Source: Erysipelotrichaceae bacterium
GTDB taxonomy: Bacteria; Bacillota_I; Bacilli_A; Erysipelotrichales; Erysipelotrichaceae
Direction of reading: 5' to 3'
DNA: 43,531 nucleotides
Assembly: GCA_017404785.1 (NCBI GenBank)
Contig: JAFRBQ010000022.1
Location: 1-43,531 of the forward strand
Shown here: positions 16,404 through 25,058 of the stretch, piece after piece
Position numbering within the stretch: position 1 is the first letter of the stretch
How the letters are laid out: every line of letters begins with the position of its first letter
Made by a program: the position numbers and the translations under genes
The notes under the pieces: generated by a model
Seen by the model: only the letters and a program-made list of their open reading frames with translations
What the model was told of the DNA's origin: nothing
Databases searched by the model: none

Positions 16404-16805
16404 ATGGAAAAGATATTAAAATGTGCCCGTTGCGGCAAAGAACTGGACAAGAAAAAGATCGGTATCAAAGAGATCATTTCCTGTGACCATTGTCACCTGC
16501 AGATGAAGATCAATGAAGCTTCGCAGAAGAAATTCAGGATCGTGCGCTATATGTTCGTACTGCTGGTGTGCCTGGTGATCTCTTTGGGCATGAGCTTTAT
16601 GACGACCAACACTCTATTGATCCTTTTAGTCATCATGTCGGTAGCCATGATCATTGCCAACTATTCCGATGGCTGGTGTCTTAAACTTACGGACAGGATC
16701 TTTGGCCTTGAATATGAGGAATACCATGAGGTCAAGATCTCCAATAAGGACAGGCTGAAACAGGAAGCTGCCAGAAAGAAAAACAGAAAGGGTCTTTTCA
16801 GATAG
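16404..16805 (+). CDS. Zinc-ribbon membrane protein in the yhf operon
   Basis: A 133-residue protein with an N-terminal zinc ribbon (CARCGKEL...CDHCHLQ; two CxxC pairs in the first 35 residues), two adjacent transmembrane helices (about 48-65 and 70-88), and a very basic C-terminal tail (KQEAARKKNRKG). Function unknown. It has a weak ribosome site. It lies between yhfZ and yhfY, ends 7 bases before yhfY and is the first gene after the internal promoter, so it is part of the operon here. I do not know it as a standard yhf component. Confidence 0.7.
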   Translation: MEKILKCARCGKELDKKKIGIKEIISCDHCHLQMKINEASQKKFRIVRYMFVLLVCLVISLGMSFMTTNTLLILLVIMSVAMIIANYSDGWCLKLTDRIFGLEYEEYHEVKISNKDRLKQEAARKKNRKGLFR

Positions 16806-16812
16806 GAGTTTT

Positions 16813-17193
16813 ATGGATTTCTCTGAACGTTTTGCGCTATACAAGGAAGGCGGAATGATCAATGACGCAGATATTGAAGATCTCAATGCGGTCATCGACC
16901 TTTTTGAAAAGGAATATGGGGTAAAACTCCAGGAAGAAAATGCTGCGACCTTCATCGCCCATCTTTGTGCCGCCTATGGAAGACTTGTGACAAAGGAAGA
17001 AGTCGATGAACTTCCGCAGGCTGTGCTTGATGAACTCGTGTCTTTGGATACATATGATCTGTCAAAAGAGATCCTTAAAAAAGTTATGAAGGTGACGAAG
17101 AATCCGCTCAATGAAACAGAGCAGGGTTATGCGTTGCTTCATATAAACAATCTGATCGCTCAATTCAAGGAAAACGGCGAATGGCACGCCTGA
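16813..17193 (+). CDS. yhfY: YhfY-like PRD-domain protein
   Basis: A 126-residue single-domain protein resembling one PTS-regulation domain (PRD), as in YhfY. The conserved histidine region FIAHLCAAYGRL and a later histidine in ALLHINNLIAQF are in the positions used for phosphorylation in PRDs. There is no DNA-binding domain, so it may act by protein-protein contact, perhaps linking the operon to PTS status (inference). SD AGGAG precedes the ATG; it overlaps closely with the upstream membrane protein. Confidence 0.75.
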   Translation: MDFSERFALYKEGGMINDADIEDLNAVIDLFEKEYGVKLQEENAATFIAHLCAAYGRLVTKEEVDELPQAVLDELVSLDTYDLSKEILKKVMKVTKNPLNETEQGYALLHINNLIAQFKENGEWHA

Positions 17194-17240
17194 AACTTGA
17201 ACTGGCAATAACCAAAAAAAAATAAAGAAGGGGTAAAATT

Positions 17241-18551
17241 ATGGTTACAAATTTCGCGTTTCCGCTCGCTTTAAGAACTGTAGTTCTCGTAGCAATTGCG
17301 GCTTGGGCAAGCTTGCTTTCCCATCTGTGCATCTCTAACTTCAACGATGGTGCCAGACCTGTCTTCCCTGAACTGATGGAAGGCAGAATGTCTCGTCCGG
17401 AATTCGCCGTTGTCGTTACCGGCATGGGCGTCGGTTGGGTCATGGCTGGTTTCAACCAGTGGTTAGGAACAGGCCTGATCGCGTGCCACCTTATCCTGAT
17501 CGCTACTGACTGTATCGGTGCCTGGTCACCAAACAAGTATGTAGCTCTGGGCTTAGGTGCTGCTTATGGTCTTCTGTGCGCTTTAGGCACACAGGCTATC
17601 GGTGCTTTCTTCAATGGATTACCTTACAACTTCCTGAACGACCTGACAAACATCACTGGACCGGTTCTTCCGATCTTCTGTATGTATCCGGCAATTGCCA
17701 TAGCTGGACAGTTCGGTGCTAAGCAGGGTATCATCTCCGCTGTCATCACAGCTATCGTCTACATCATCTGCACTATAGTCGGTTCTGTCTCAGTCGGTGG
17801 TACTACGGTTGCTCTGTATCCTTACACATTCGCTATGCTGGCTGGCATGATCTGCCTGGTCATCTATGCAGTACGTGCTTCAAAGAACAGCGACTCAGTT
17901 GAAACGACTGCTGAAGAAGAAAACCTGTTCACCAAGAATGCTGAAAGGATCAAATCCAACTGGTTATACCTCTGCATTCAGGGTGCTCTGAATGCTTTAG
18001 GTATCAAGATCCTGGCTCAGGCTTATCAGCCAATCATCCTTGCTTCAGCTATCACTGAAGGCAACATGAACATCTTCTATCTGGCAATGATCGGAGTCAT
18101 CTTCGCTTTCATTCCTCTTATCGTTTCTACAGCTCTTGCTACTGGTGTCTACCAGGCTGTCGGTCTTACCGCTGTCATGCTGGTAGGTGCTATGGTACCG
18201 GATAGTGTCTGGTTCCTGGCTCCGGTTGCCGGTTTCGCTGTTGAATTCATCGAGATCCAGCTCTTGGGTCTGCTTGGCAAGGCACTGTCACAGTTCCCTG
18301 AACTGGCTAAGTGCGGTGACCACATCCGTGATGCCATGATCTCCTGCACGACATTAGCTCTGACGATCGGTGCTTTCATGGCTGGCAATGCTACATGGGG
18401 TGCTGTAGGTCTCATGATGGTCGGTGGTTTCTACACATTGAACGAAGTTACCGGTCAGCGTATTCCTAAGTCTGCAGTAGGCCCTCTGGCTGCTGTTGTC
18501 GTAGGTCTGATCTACAACCTTTGCATCTTATTGCACATCGTAACTTTATAA
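17241..18551 (+). CDS. yhfT: YhfT-family membrane transporter
   Basis: A 436-residue, highly hydrophobic integral membrane protein with about 11-12 membrane segments, matching YhfT in length and in its position next to the YhfU gene. Typical stretches are GMGVGWVMAGFNQWLG, VALGLGAAYGLLCALGTQAIG and AGNATWGAVGLMMVGGFY. It is the only obvious transporter in the operon, so it most likely imports the pathway substrate. SD AAGGGGT precedes the ATG. Codon choice is biased toward GCT/TTC/GGT, unlike the neighbouring enzymes, which may reflect strong expression. Confidence 0.85.
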   Translation: MVTNFAFPLALRTVVLVAIAAWASLLSHLCISNFNDGARPVFPELMEGRMSRPEFAVVVTGMGVGWVMAGFNQWLGTGLIACHLILIATDCIGAWSPNKYVALGLGAAYGLLCALGTQAIGAFFNGLPYNFLNDLTNITGPVLPIFCMYPAIAIAGQFGAKQGIISAVITAIVYIICTIVGSVSVGGTTVALYPYTFAMLAGMICLVIYAVRASKNSDSVETTAEEENLFTKNAERIKSNWLYLCIQGALNALGIKILAQAYQPIILASAITEGNMNIFYLAMIGVIFAFIPLIVSTALATGVYQAVGLTAVMLVGAMVPDSVWFLAPVAGFAVEFIEIQLLGLLGKALSQFPELAKCGDHIRDAMISCTTLALTIGAFMAGNATWGAVGLMMVGGFYTLNEVTGQRIPKSAVGPLAAVVVGLIYNLCILLHIVTL

Positions 18552-18574
18552 TTAATATCTAAGGAGGCTTTCTT

Positions 18575-18952
18575 ATGAAAATCGAATGCTGCGGTTTAAC
18601 TGCTACGCAGACAAAACAGCTTATTGACAAGGACTTTCACGAAAAAGTTGAAACACTTGCTGATGCCGATATGATTGCTGCAAGAAAAGTAAAAAGCGGT
18701 GAAGTTGATTACTATTTCGGCAGCTGCATGACCGGCGGTGGCGGCTCACTTGCTACGGCGATCATGGTTCTCGGTTACAGCAACTGTCTGGTCGTTTCAA
18801 AACAGGGCAAATGTCCTAATGAAAAAGAGATCAGACACATGGTCTACAGCGGAAACCATAAGGCTTTTGGCTATGTAAAGACGCATACGGAACAGGTCGT
18901 TCCTGCGCTTACCAGAGCCTTGATCGATAAAGCAGAAGGAAAGCCGGAATAG
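18575..18952 (+). CDS. yhfU: YhfU (DUF2620) small protein
   Basis: A 125-residue soluble protein matching the DUF2620/YhfU family by length, neighbourhood and its glycine-rich motif (FGSCMTGGGGSLATAI, around residues 50-65). It starts MKIECCGLTATQTKQL with two adjacent cysteines. The glycine-rich loop suggests ligand or phosphate binding; biochemical function is unknown. A strong SD (AAGGAGG) lies 9 bases before the ATG. A strong hairpin follows its stop codon before php. Confidence 0.82.
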   Translation: MKIECCGLTATQTKQLIDKDFHEKVETLADADMIAARKVKSGEVDYYFGSCMTGGGGSLATAIMVLGYSNCLVVSKQGKCPNEKEIRHMVYSGNHKAFGYVKTHTEQVVPALTRALIDKAEGKPE

Positions 18953-18963
18953 GATTAGAAAGG

Positions 18964-18992
18964 ACAGGCATCCCGGCTAACGGGGTGCCTGT
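18964..18992 (+). promoter_or_regulatory. Strong intra-operon hairpin before php
   Basis: ACAGGCATCCCG (18964-18975) pairs with CGGGGTGCCTGT (18981-18992) over 12 bp with one G-T pair and loop GCTAA. The following bases are T/A-rich but not a clean T-run. It lies 9 bases before the php ATG, which has no normal ribosome site; the only G-rich stretch (GGGGTG) is inside the stem. It could attenuate transcription, protect the upstream message or limit php translation. Confidence 0.65.
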
Positions 18993-19001
18993 ATTATTTA
19001 T

Positions 19002-19913
19002 ATGATTCGTACTGTATTGGGAGATATTAGAAAAGATGAGCTTGGTGCAACCCTCGCTCATGAACATTTTATTGTTGATCTGGACAGAGTCAGAAAAGAC
19101 GGATATTCATATATCAAGGATGTCGACGAAGTCGTACCGGAGATCGCCAAAGCCATGGATCAGGGCATCCAGGCTGCTTTTGAAGTTACGACCAACGACA
19201 TGGGAAGAGACGTTTGCAAACTGCAAGAGATTTCCAAAATAACCGGTTTAAAGATCGTCTGTTCGACGGGTTATTATCTTTATCCTTATCATCCTGAATG
19301 GATGGATAAGGCTTCAAAGGAAGAAGTAGCTCAGATATATGTGAAAGATCTGATGGAAGGCGTTGATGGCAGCAACATCAAAGCCGGTCTGATTGGAGAG
19401 ATCGCCTCTTCGCCAGATGGATTCATCAACAATGAAAAAAAGATCCTTGAAGCTGCAGGTCTTGCCAGTAAGGAAACAGGTTTTGCCGTATCGACACATA
19501 CCGGCAGAAATACAGCGATCGAAACGATCGAGACACTGCTCAATGAAGGAGTGGAACCGGACAAGATCATCATCGGTCATCAGGATCTGATCGATGATCA
19601 TGACTATCATCTTTCACTTCTTAAGTATGGCGTAAATATCGCCTTTGATACCTGCGGCAAGAGTGCCTACATGCCTGATGAGACCAGAGCTGCCAATGCC
19701 ATAAAGCTCGTCGAAGCAGGCTACGAGGATCATCTGCTTCTTTCAAACGATATTTCAAGACACACCTATTTCACTTCTTTTGGCAAGCAGGGTTATCTGG
19801 CCGTCATGGGAAGTGTTGTGCCATTAATGAGAAAGCAGGGTCTTAGTGAAGAAAAGATCAGAAAGTTTCTGATCGATAATCCTTCAAGGATCGTGGACAA
19901 CAGCAGGATATAG
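19002..19913 (+). CDS. php: Phosphotriesterase homology protein
   Basis: A 303-residue amidohydrolase-superfamily metalloenzyme equivalent to E. coli Php (YhfV). Metal-ligand motifs are visible in order: HEH at residues 20-22, GEI (the glutamate that replaces the carbamylated lysine of true phosphotriesterases), the histidine in STHTGR, the histidine in IIGHQDL, and the aspartate in LLSNDIS. The physiological substrate of Php proteins is not established; a lactonase or phosphoester activity is plausible. It lacks a clear SD and follows a stable hairpin, so translation may be regulated. Confidence 0.9.
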   Translation: MIRTVLGDIRKDELGATLAHEHFIVDLDRVRKDGYSYIKDVDEVVPEIAKAMDQGIQAAFEVTTNDMGRDVCKLQEISKITGLKIVCSTGYYLYPYHPEWMDKASKEEVAQIYVKDLMEGVDGSNIKAGLIGEIASSPDGFINNEKKILEAAGLASKETGFAVSTHTGRNTAIETIETLLNEGVEPDKIIIGHQDLIDDHDYHLSLLKYGVNIAFDTCGKSAYMPDETRAANAIKLVEAGYEDHLLLSNDISRHTYFTSFGKQGYLAVMGSVVPLMRKQGLSEEKIRKFLIDNPSRIVDNSRI

Positions 19914-19936
19914 ACTAGTTAAGGGGAAAATACACG

Positions 19937-21106
19937 ATGTTTCTAGACAAAGTGATCAGGAATAATCCGGAACTTGTAAAGTGCGCTTTCAGGTTTCACA
20001 AAGAGGGGGTCATCCTTCCGGATACCTACATAATGGATCTTGATGCGATCACCGATAATGCCATAAAGATGAAAGAAGAAGCCGATAGAAACGGGATCGA
20101 GCTTTATTTCATGTTGAAACAGATCGGCAGGAATCCGTTAATTGCCGCAAGGCTTATGGATGTCGGCTTTAAAGGAGCCGTCGTTGTCGACTACAAGGAA
20201 GCCCTCAAAATGATCGAAAATGATATCCATATCGCCAATGTCGGCCATCTTGAACAGATCCCCAAGGCTCTGATGGATGTCATCATCAAAGCCAGACCCG
20301 ATTATGTCACCGTGTATTCCTATGAAAAGATCCTGGAGATAAACGAAGCTGCCAGAAAGGCAGATACGATACAGAAACTTCTGATCCGTTTAAGTGATGA
20401 TGATTCCGAACTTTATTCCGGACAGGTCGGCGGTTTTCATACTAAGGAATTAAAGGAACTGATCGTAAAGGTCAATAAACTTTCAAATGTAAAGATCGGT
20501 GGTCTTACAGTCTTTCCGGCACTTTTATACTGTGCTGATAAAAAGGCGATCTGCGAGACAGCCAATATGAAAGCCATGGAAAGGGGTATCGCCATCGCCA
20601 GAGAATGTGGCCTGAATGATCTAAACATCAATCTTCCCAGTGCTACATGTTGTGCATCGATCCCACTGATAAGAAAACTGGGCGGGACAAGCGGTGAACC
20701 TGGCCATGGGCTTACGGGAACGACTCCTTTGCACAAGGACAGGGAACAGATCGAAAGGCCAGCCTATGTCTATGTTTCAGAGATATCGCACAATTTTGAC
20801 GGCAAGTCCTACTGTTATGGCGGCGGTCATTACCGTCGTTCACATATGGAGAATGTCCTGGTTGGAAATGATCTCGACAATGCCAGGATACTGAAGATCA
20901 AGGCACCAACTGACGAATCCATCGATTACCATTTCGAGATCGAAGAACCATGTGGAGTCTCACAATGTGCGATCATGGCTTTCAGGACCCAGATCTTTAC
21001 GACCCGCAGCCATGTGGCTGTAGTAGAAGGAATCTCCAGGAATGAACCGGAACTTCTTGGCATCTATACGGCACTTGGTGATCCGCTGAATGAGAAATGG
21101 CAATGA
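19937..21106 (+). CDS. yhfX: YhfX-like alanine-racemase-fold PLP enzyme
   Basis: A 389-residue fold-type III PLP enzyme matching YhfX. The cofactor lysine is probably K61 in ELYFMLKQIGR, after the typical DLDAITDNA start of the barrel. Later features are IGGLTVFPALLY and the GGTSGEPGHGLTGTTPLH region. The C-terminal part contains a cysteine-bearing PCGVSQCAIM. Known relatives racemise or decarboxylate amino acids; this member's substrate is unknown. SD AAGGGG precedes the ATG. It overlaps the next gene by an ATGA arrangement. Confidence 0.85.
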   Translation: MFLDKVIRNNPELVKCAFRFHKEGVILPDTYIMDLDAITDNAIKMKEEADRNGIELYFMLKQIGRNPLIAARLMDVGFKGAVVVDYKEALKMIENDIHIANVGHLEQIPKALMDVIIKARPDYVTVYSYEKILEINEAARKADTIQKLLIRLSDDDSELYSGQVGGFHTKELKELIVKVNKLSNVKIGGLTVFPALLYCADKKAICETANMKAMERGIAIARECGLNDLNINLPSATCCASIPLIRKLGGTSGEPGHGLTGTTPLHKDREQIERPAYVYVSEISHNFDGKSYCYGGGHYRRSHMENVLVGNDLDNARILKIKAPTDESIDYHFEIEEPCGVSQCAIMAFRTQIFTTRSHVAVVEGISRNEPELLGIYTALGDPLNEKWQ

Positions 21107-22068
21107 TGAACAATAAGGAAAAACACGAACTGGCGCTTATGGATCCCTATCATTCGATAGTGAGGACCTTTGACGCGAAAGATGACAATATCCTGGTCGG
21201 GATCAAGAACGTCTCTTCGATCCCCAACACTTTGATGCACAAGCTGGAAAAGTGCGGTTTTGCCCTGCATACGATCGACAGGAAATCACAGCTTGCGGGC
21301 AGAGCCGTTGATACGGGACTCATCAATCCGCTTACCGGGCACTACATGTCCGGCTCTTCTTCAGGTACCGCTTTGAATGTCTTTGCGGGTATCAATGATC
21401 TTGGCATCGGCAACGACGGAGGTGGTTCGGTATTGGCACCGGCAATGTGTGTCAACATTCTGGGTTTCATCTCGAGACTGATCGAACCCGATCGTGAAAT
21501 GGCTCTTAAGAAAAATACCGATGGCATGATGGCAACCTATTCGCTGGGTTTTATGGCCAGAGAAAAGGATATCCTTTTAAAGGCGATCAAGGATTCGACA
21601 GGCCTTGAAGCAGCAGAGACCTGTGGCAAGGTCTATTCCGATAAAAGATATCCCAATGTCGATTCGACGATCATCAAACTCAGGGATGCCTTCTCGCCAA
21701 GGATCGAACTTACCAATGAATTGAAGAAGATCCTTTCCGATTGTGATGTACTGATCCTTGAAGAAGGACCGGTCGATCTCTATGGTTTTGGAGATTCACT
21801 GTTTGGGCACTTTGATAAGGAGACCAAGAAGATCCAGAATGAATCAGGTAAGGGTTATCTCAGAGTTGCCAATACGGCTGAGGCAACGGCCATGGTCATC
21901 CCGACGGACAGACTGGGATGTGCGATAATGCTTCTGAGTGAAAGCAAGCCAGATAAAGTTAGCAGACTTCTCAAAGCTTGCGAATACATACCTCATCATA
22001 AGGATGAGCTCATTGAGAGATATTTTCTGAACATTGAAAGCTATCGCAATGATGGCTATCAGATATAG
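21103..22068 (+). CDS. Shortened amidase-signature-family protein in the yhf operon
   Basis: The 321-residue protein shows the amidase signature in condensed form. K35 in VGIKN is the likely catalytic lysine, S85 or S86 in GSSSG the cis-serine, and S109 in DGGGSVLAPA the nucleophile; the spacing of 24 from S85 to S109 is that of active amidases. Typical family members are 450-500 residues, so most of the variable region is missing. It probably hydrolyses an amide or ester in the pathway. I do not know it from the E. coli yhf cluster. The start (ATG 21103) overlaps the yhfX stop; ATG 21097 and 21106 are alternatives. Confidence 0.72.
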   Translation: MMNNKEKHELALMDPYHSIVRTFDAKDDNILVGIKNVSSIPNTLMHKLEKCGFALHTIDRKSQLAGRAVDTGLINPLTGHYMSGSSSGTALNVFAGINDLGIGNDGGGSVLAPAMCVNILGFISRLIEPDREMALKKNTDGMMATYSLGFMAREKDILLKAIKDSTGLEAAETCGKVYSDKRYPNVDSTIIKLRDAFSPRIELTNELKKILSDCDVLILEEGPVDLYGFGDSLFGHFDKETKKIQNESGKGYLRVANTAEATAMVIPTDRLGCAIMLLSESKPDKVSRLLKACEYIPHHKDELIERYFLNIESYRNDGYQI

Positions 22069-22079
22069 GAGGACAGGAT

Positions 22080-23174
22080 ATGAAAACTTATCCTTTGGAA
22101 AGCATCAGTCTTAAAAAAGCTGCAGAAAAGCAGTTCAGGATGGTCTCATGCATCATGCATAATCTGACCGGTACTGAACAGCTCAGCAGAGGTGATCTTG
22201 GTGTCCATCAGCCGGAGAATGAACCGCTAACGACTATGAAGGCTGAAAAGGCGATCGCCGAATTCTTTGAAAGTGAAGCAGCAATCATGGTCAGAGGTTC
22301 AGGCACCGGTGCCATACGCTATGCCTTGAGCTCAGTGGCCAAAGCCAATGACAGGATCCTGATCCATGATGCGCCTGTCTATTCAACGACTTCAATAAGC
22401 TTTGAGATGCTGGGACTGATCCCGATCAGAGCCGACTTCAATGATCTGGATCAGATCGAAAAAACCATGAAGGAGAATCCCGATATCAAGGCTGCCCTCA
22501 TACAGTACTCGAGACAGCAGCTGGAAGATTCCTATGATATAAAAGAAGTCATAGCCAGGATCAAAAAATGCAGAGATATTCCAATCGTTACCGATGACAA
22601 CTACGCTGTCATGAAAGTTGATAGGATCGGTTGTGAACTGGGATGCGATCTTTCCTGTTTCTCTTCATTCAAACTGCAGGGTCCGGAAGGGATCGGGGTC
22701 GTTGTCGGCAGGAAGGAATATGTCGACAGGATCAGGAAGATGCATTATTCAGGAGGCTGTCAGACGCAGGGTCATGAGGCACTTGATGTCTTACGAGGTC
22801 TTGTCTATGCACCGGTCTCACTGGCCATTCAGGCCGAGACCATCGAAGAGATCTACAGAAGACTCAAGGGTGGGGAAGTAAAGGGCATCAAGGATGTGAT
22901 GATCGCCAATGCTCAATCCAAAGTACTGATCATTGAACTTGAAAAGGACAATGCCAGAATGGTCCTTCAGAAAGCCAATGAACTGGGAGCTTTGCCAAAT
23001 CCGGTCGGAGCTGAATCTAAATATGAAATGGCTCCGTTATTCTATAAAGTTTCAGGGACTTTCCTGGCTAAAGATCCGACTCTGATCGACAGAATGATCA
23101 GAGTAAATCCCAACAGAGCAGGCGCGGATACTGTGATCGATGTTCTTGCAAGAAGCATCGAATTATCCGCTTAG
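22080..23174 (+). CDS. yhfS: YhfS-like PLP-dependent aminotransferase-fold enzyme
   Basis: A 364-residue fold-type I PLP enzyme matching YhfS. The cofactor lysine is probably K198 in SSFKLQGPEG, preceded by the cofactor-contact aspartate in VTDDNYAVM. A GSGTGAIRYAL segment near residue 80 forms the phosphate cup. The reaction could be transamination or beta/gamma elimination; it is not known. A perfect AGGAGG is 7 bases before the ATG. Together with YhfX it makes two PLP enzymes in one operon, pointing to an amino-acid-like substrate. Confidence 0.85.
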   Translation: MKTYPLESISLKKAAEKQFRMVSCIMHNLTGTEQLSRGDLGVHQPENEPLTTMKAEKAIAEFFESEAAIMVRGSGTGAIRYALSSVAKANDRILIHDAPVYSTTSISFEMLGLIPIRADFNDLDQIEKTMKENPDIKAALIQYSRQQLEDSYDIKEVIARIKKCRDIPIVTDDNYAVMKVDRIGCELGCDLSCFSSFKLQGPEGIGVVVGRKEYVDRIRKMHYSGGCQTQGHEALDVLRGLVYAPVSLAIQAETIEEIYRRLKGGEVKGIKDVMIANAQSKVLIIELEKDNARMVLQKANELGALPNPVGAESKYEMAPLFYKVSGTFLAKDPTLIDRMIRVNPNRAGADTVIDVLARSIELSA

Positions 23175-23186
23175 AATGGAACAGAT

Positions 23187-24401
23187 ATGAAAAGAAGATT
23201 TATCGTTATCGTGCTTGACGGCTTCGGCATGGGAGCACAGAAGGATGCAGCAGTAAAAAGGCCGGGTGATGAAAGAGCCTGTACGATCGGTTCGATCCTC
23301 AAAGATCATCCGGATATGAAACTGCCAAACCTTGAAGCTTTGGGCCTCATGAATGCCTATGGCAAGGAAAGTGAAATGATGAAATTCGCCCCGGAGGCAA
23401 ATTTCGGCAAAAGTGAACTGACACACTTCGGTGCGGATACTTTCATGGGCCATCAGGAGATCATGGGCACTAAACCAAAAGATCCGGAGATGACCCCGTT
23501 CCAGCAGAAAGTCGATATCGTTGCGAAACATCTAAAGGAAGCAGGACACAAGGTCGACATCGTTGAGCGTCAGGGACTGCGCTATGTCGTCTGCGATGAT
23601 TACTGCACGGTCGCAGACAACCTGGAAGCAGATCTTGGCATGTGCTACAACGTGACGGCACCGCTGGACTTCCTTCCTTTTGACAAGGAACTCGAGATCG
23701 CCAGAAAAGTCAGAGAAGTCGTGACTGTGGGCCGCGTCGTTGTCTTTGGCGGTACAGGCAATACGATGGATGACCTCTATGCCGCTGAAGAGATCCGTGA
23801 AGGCAAGTATATCGGCATCGCTTCCGCCAAATCCAAATCCTATGATCAGGGCTACCAGTGTCTCCATCTGGGCTATGGGGTCGATCCGCTGGTCCAGGCT
23901 CCGACGATCCTTACCAGCGCCGGTATCGACTGCACTCTGATCGGCAAGGTCGCCGATATCGTCCACAACGAGAACGGTGTATCGATATCCTGCGTTCCGA
24001 CAGCTGAATGCATGGACCACACACTTGAAGCGATGAAGAAGATGGATCAGGGCTTTATCTGCACCAATATCCAGGAGACCGATCTTGCGGGCCACTCCCA
24101 GAGTTCGACCCGCTACAAAGAGATCCTGGAGATCGCCGACAGTAAGCTTCCTCTCATCCTTGATGAAATGAAGGACGATGATTTCCTGGTTATCATGGCC
24201 GACCATGGCAATGATCCTGATATCGGTCACTCCAAGCACACCAGAGAATGCGTTCCACTCCTGGTCAGATATAAGGACTTCAAAGGTGTAAAACTGGGCT
24301 TAAGATCAACGCTCAGCGATGTCGGGGCAACCGTCTGCGATTACTTCAATGTGAAGGCTCCGCAGAACGGTACAAGCTTCCTTCCTTTGTTCAAGAAATA
24401 G
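23187..24401 (+). CDS. yhfW: YhfW, phosphopentomutase-like metalloenzyme
   Basis: A 404-residue member of the alkaline-phosphatase superfamily resembling phosphopentomutase (DeoB). The first metal site is IVLDGFGMGAQKD; GADTFMGHQEIMG supplies the threonine that is phosphorylated in phosphopentomutases; the C-terminal metal ligands are MADHGNDPDIGHSKHTRE. All metal ligands appear present, so it is probably an active phosphomutase or phosphatase acting on a phosphorylated pathway intermediate. It is the last gene of the operon and is followed by a terminator. Confidence 0.87.
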   Translation: MKRRFIVIVLDGFGMGAQKDAAVKRPGDERACTIGSILKDHPDMKLPNLEALGLMNAYGKESEMMKFAPEANFGKSELTHFGADTFMGHQEIMGTKPKDPEMTPFQQKVDIVAKHLKEAGHKVDIVERQGLRYVVCDDYCTVADNLEADLGMCYNVTAPLDFLPFDKELEIARKVREVVTVGRVVVFGGTGNTMDDLYAAEEIREGKYIGIASAKSKSYDQGYQCLHLGYGVDPLVQAPTILTSAGIDCTLIGKVADIVHNENGVSISCVPTAECMDHTLEAMKKMDQGFICTNIQETDLAGHSQSSTRYKEILEIADSKLPLILDEMKDDDFLVIMADHGNDPDIGHSKHTRECVPLLVRYKDFKGVKLGLRSTLSDVGATVCDYFNVKAPQNGTSFLPLFKK

Positions 24402-24430
24402 AAATACAGCCAACCAACATGTATCAGATC

Positions 24431-24464
24431 GTCACCGTGTTCCTGAAGAACGGGTGACTTTTTT
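24431..24464 (+). terminator. Terminator of the yhf operon
   Basis: GTCACC (24431-24436) pairs with GGTGAC (24453-24458), with an inner GTTC/GAAC pairing, followed by six T residues. Confidence 0.88.
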
Positions 24465-24541
24465 GATAGAATAAAAGAGTAAAAAAGATCATATAATCCA
24501 AAATCCTTCTAAAGGAAAAACATCTGGAGAGGTAAAAAGAC

Positions 24542-25057
24542 ATGAAAGAAAAGATCAATGTATTCGATTATGCGGAACTCATCACCAAGACTTTAAGGCC
24601 TGGCATCCTGCTCAACAGCAATGGCGACAAGTTCAACAGCATGGTCATCGGCTGGGGACATCTGGGAGCAGTGTGGGGCATAGATACCTTCTGTGTCTAT
24701 GTGAGACAATCCCGCTACACTAAAGCCCAGATCGATAAGACAAAGGCCTTTACGATCAGCGTTCCACTATATGGAAGACCTGATCCTGAGATCACCGAGA
24801 TCTGCGGCCGCCAGTCAGGAAGAGACATCAACAAGGCCGATTATCTGACCCTGGTCGAACCTGAGAAAAACGGTGTACCTGGCGTAAAGGAATATCCGAT
24901 CACCATTGAATGCGAAGTCATATACTCGCAGGATCAGGACCTGAATAAGCTGCCTCAGGAGATAAAAGACACCTACTACAAGGATGAGACAGCTGATGAT
25001 TTCCATACTCTTTATGTAGGAAAGATCGTTTCCGCCTACATCATCAAGGAGGATTAG
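24542..25057 (+). CDS. Flavin reductase-like domain protein
   Basis: A 171-residue protein of the flavin reductase-like (FMN-binding split barrel) family. The pattern is NSMVIGWGHLGAVWG (FMN contact), CVYVRQSRYTK, KAFTISVPL and a late LYVGKIVSAYI strand, as in small flavoproteins annotated as flavin reductases. It has a good SD (GGAGAGG) and is separated from the next nitroreductase by one base, so the two are coupled and may share FMN chemistry. TATAAT occurs at 24492-24497. Confidence 0.82.
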   Translation: MKEKINVFDYAELITKTLRPGILLNSNGDKFNSMVIGWGHLGAVWGIDTFCVYVRQSRYTKAQIDKTKAFTISVPLYGRPDPEITEICGRQSGRDINKADYLTLVEPEKNGVPGVKEYPITIECEVIYSQDQDLNKLPQEIKDTYYKDETADDFHTLYVGKIVSAYIIKED

Positions 25058-25058
25058 G

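Noticed and set aside
23532..24239. Long open frame antisense to yhfW
   Set aside because: It mirrors the codon bias of the sense gene, has no ribosome site, and its composition is histidine/isoleucine-rich as expected of a shadow frame.
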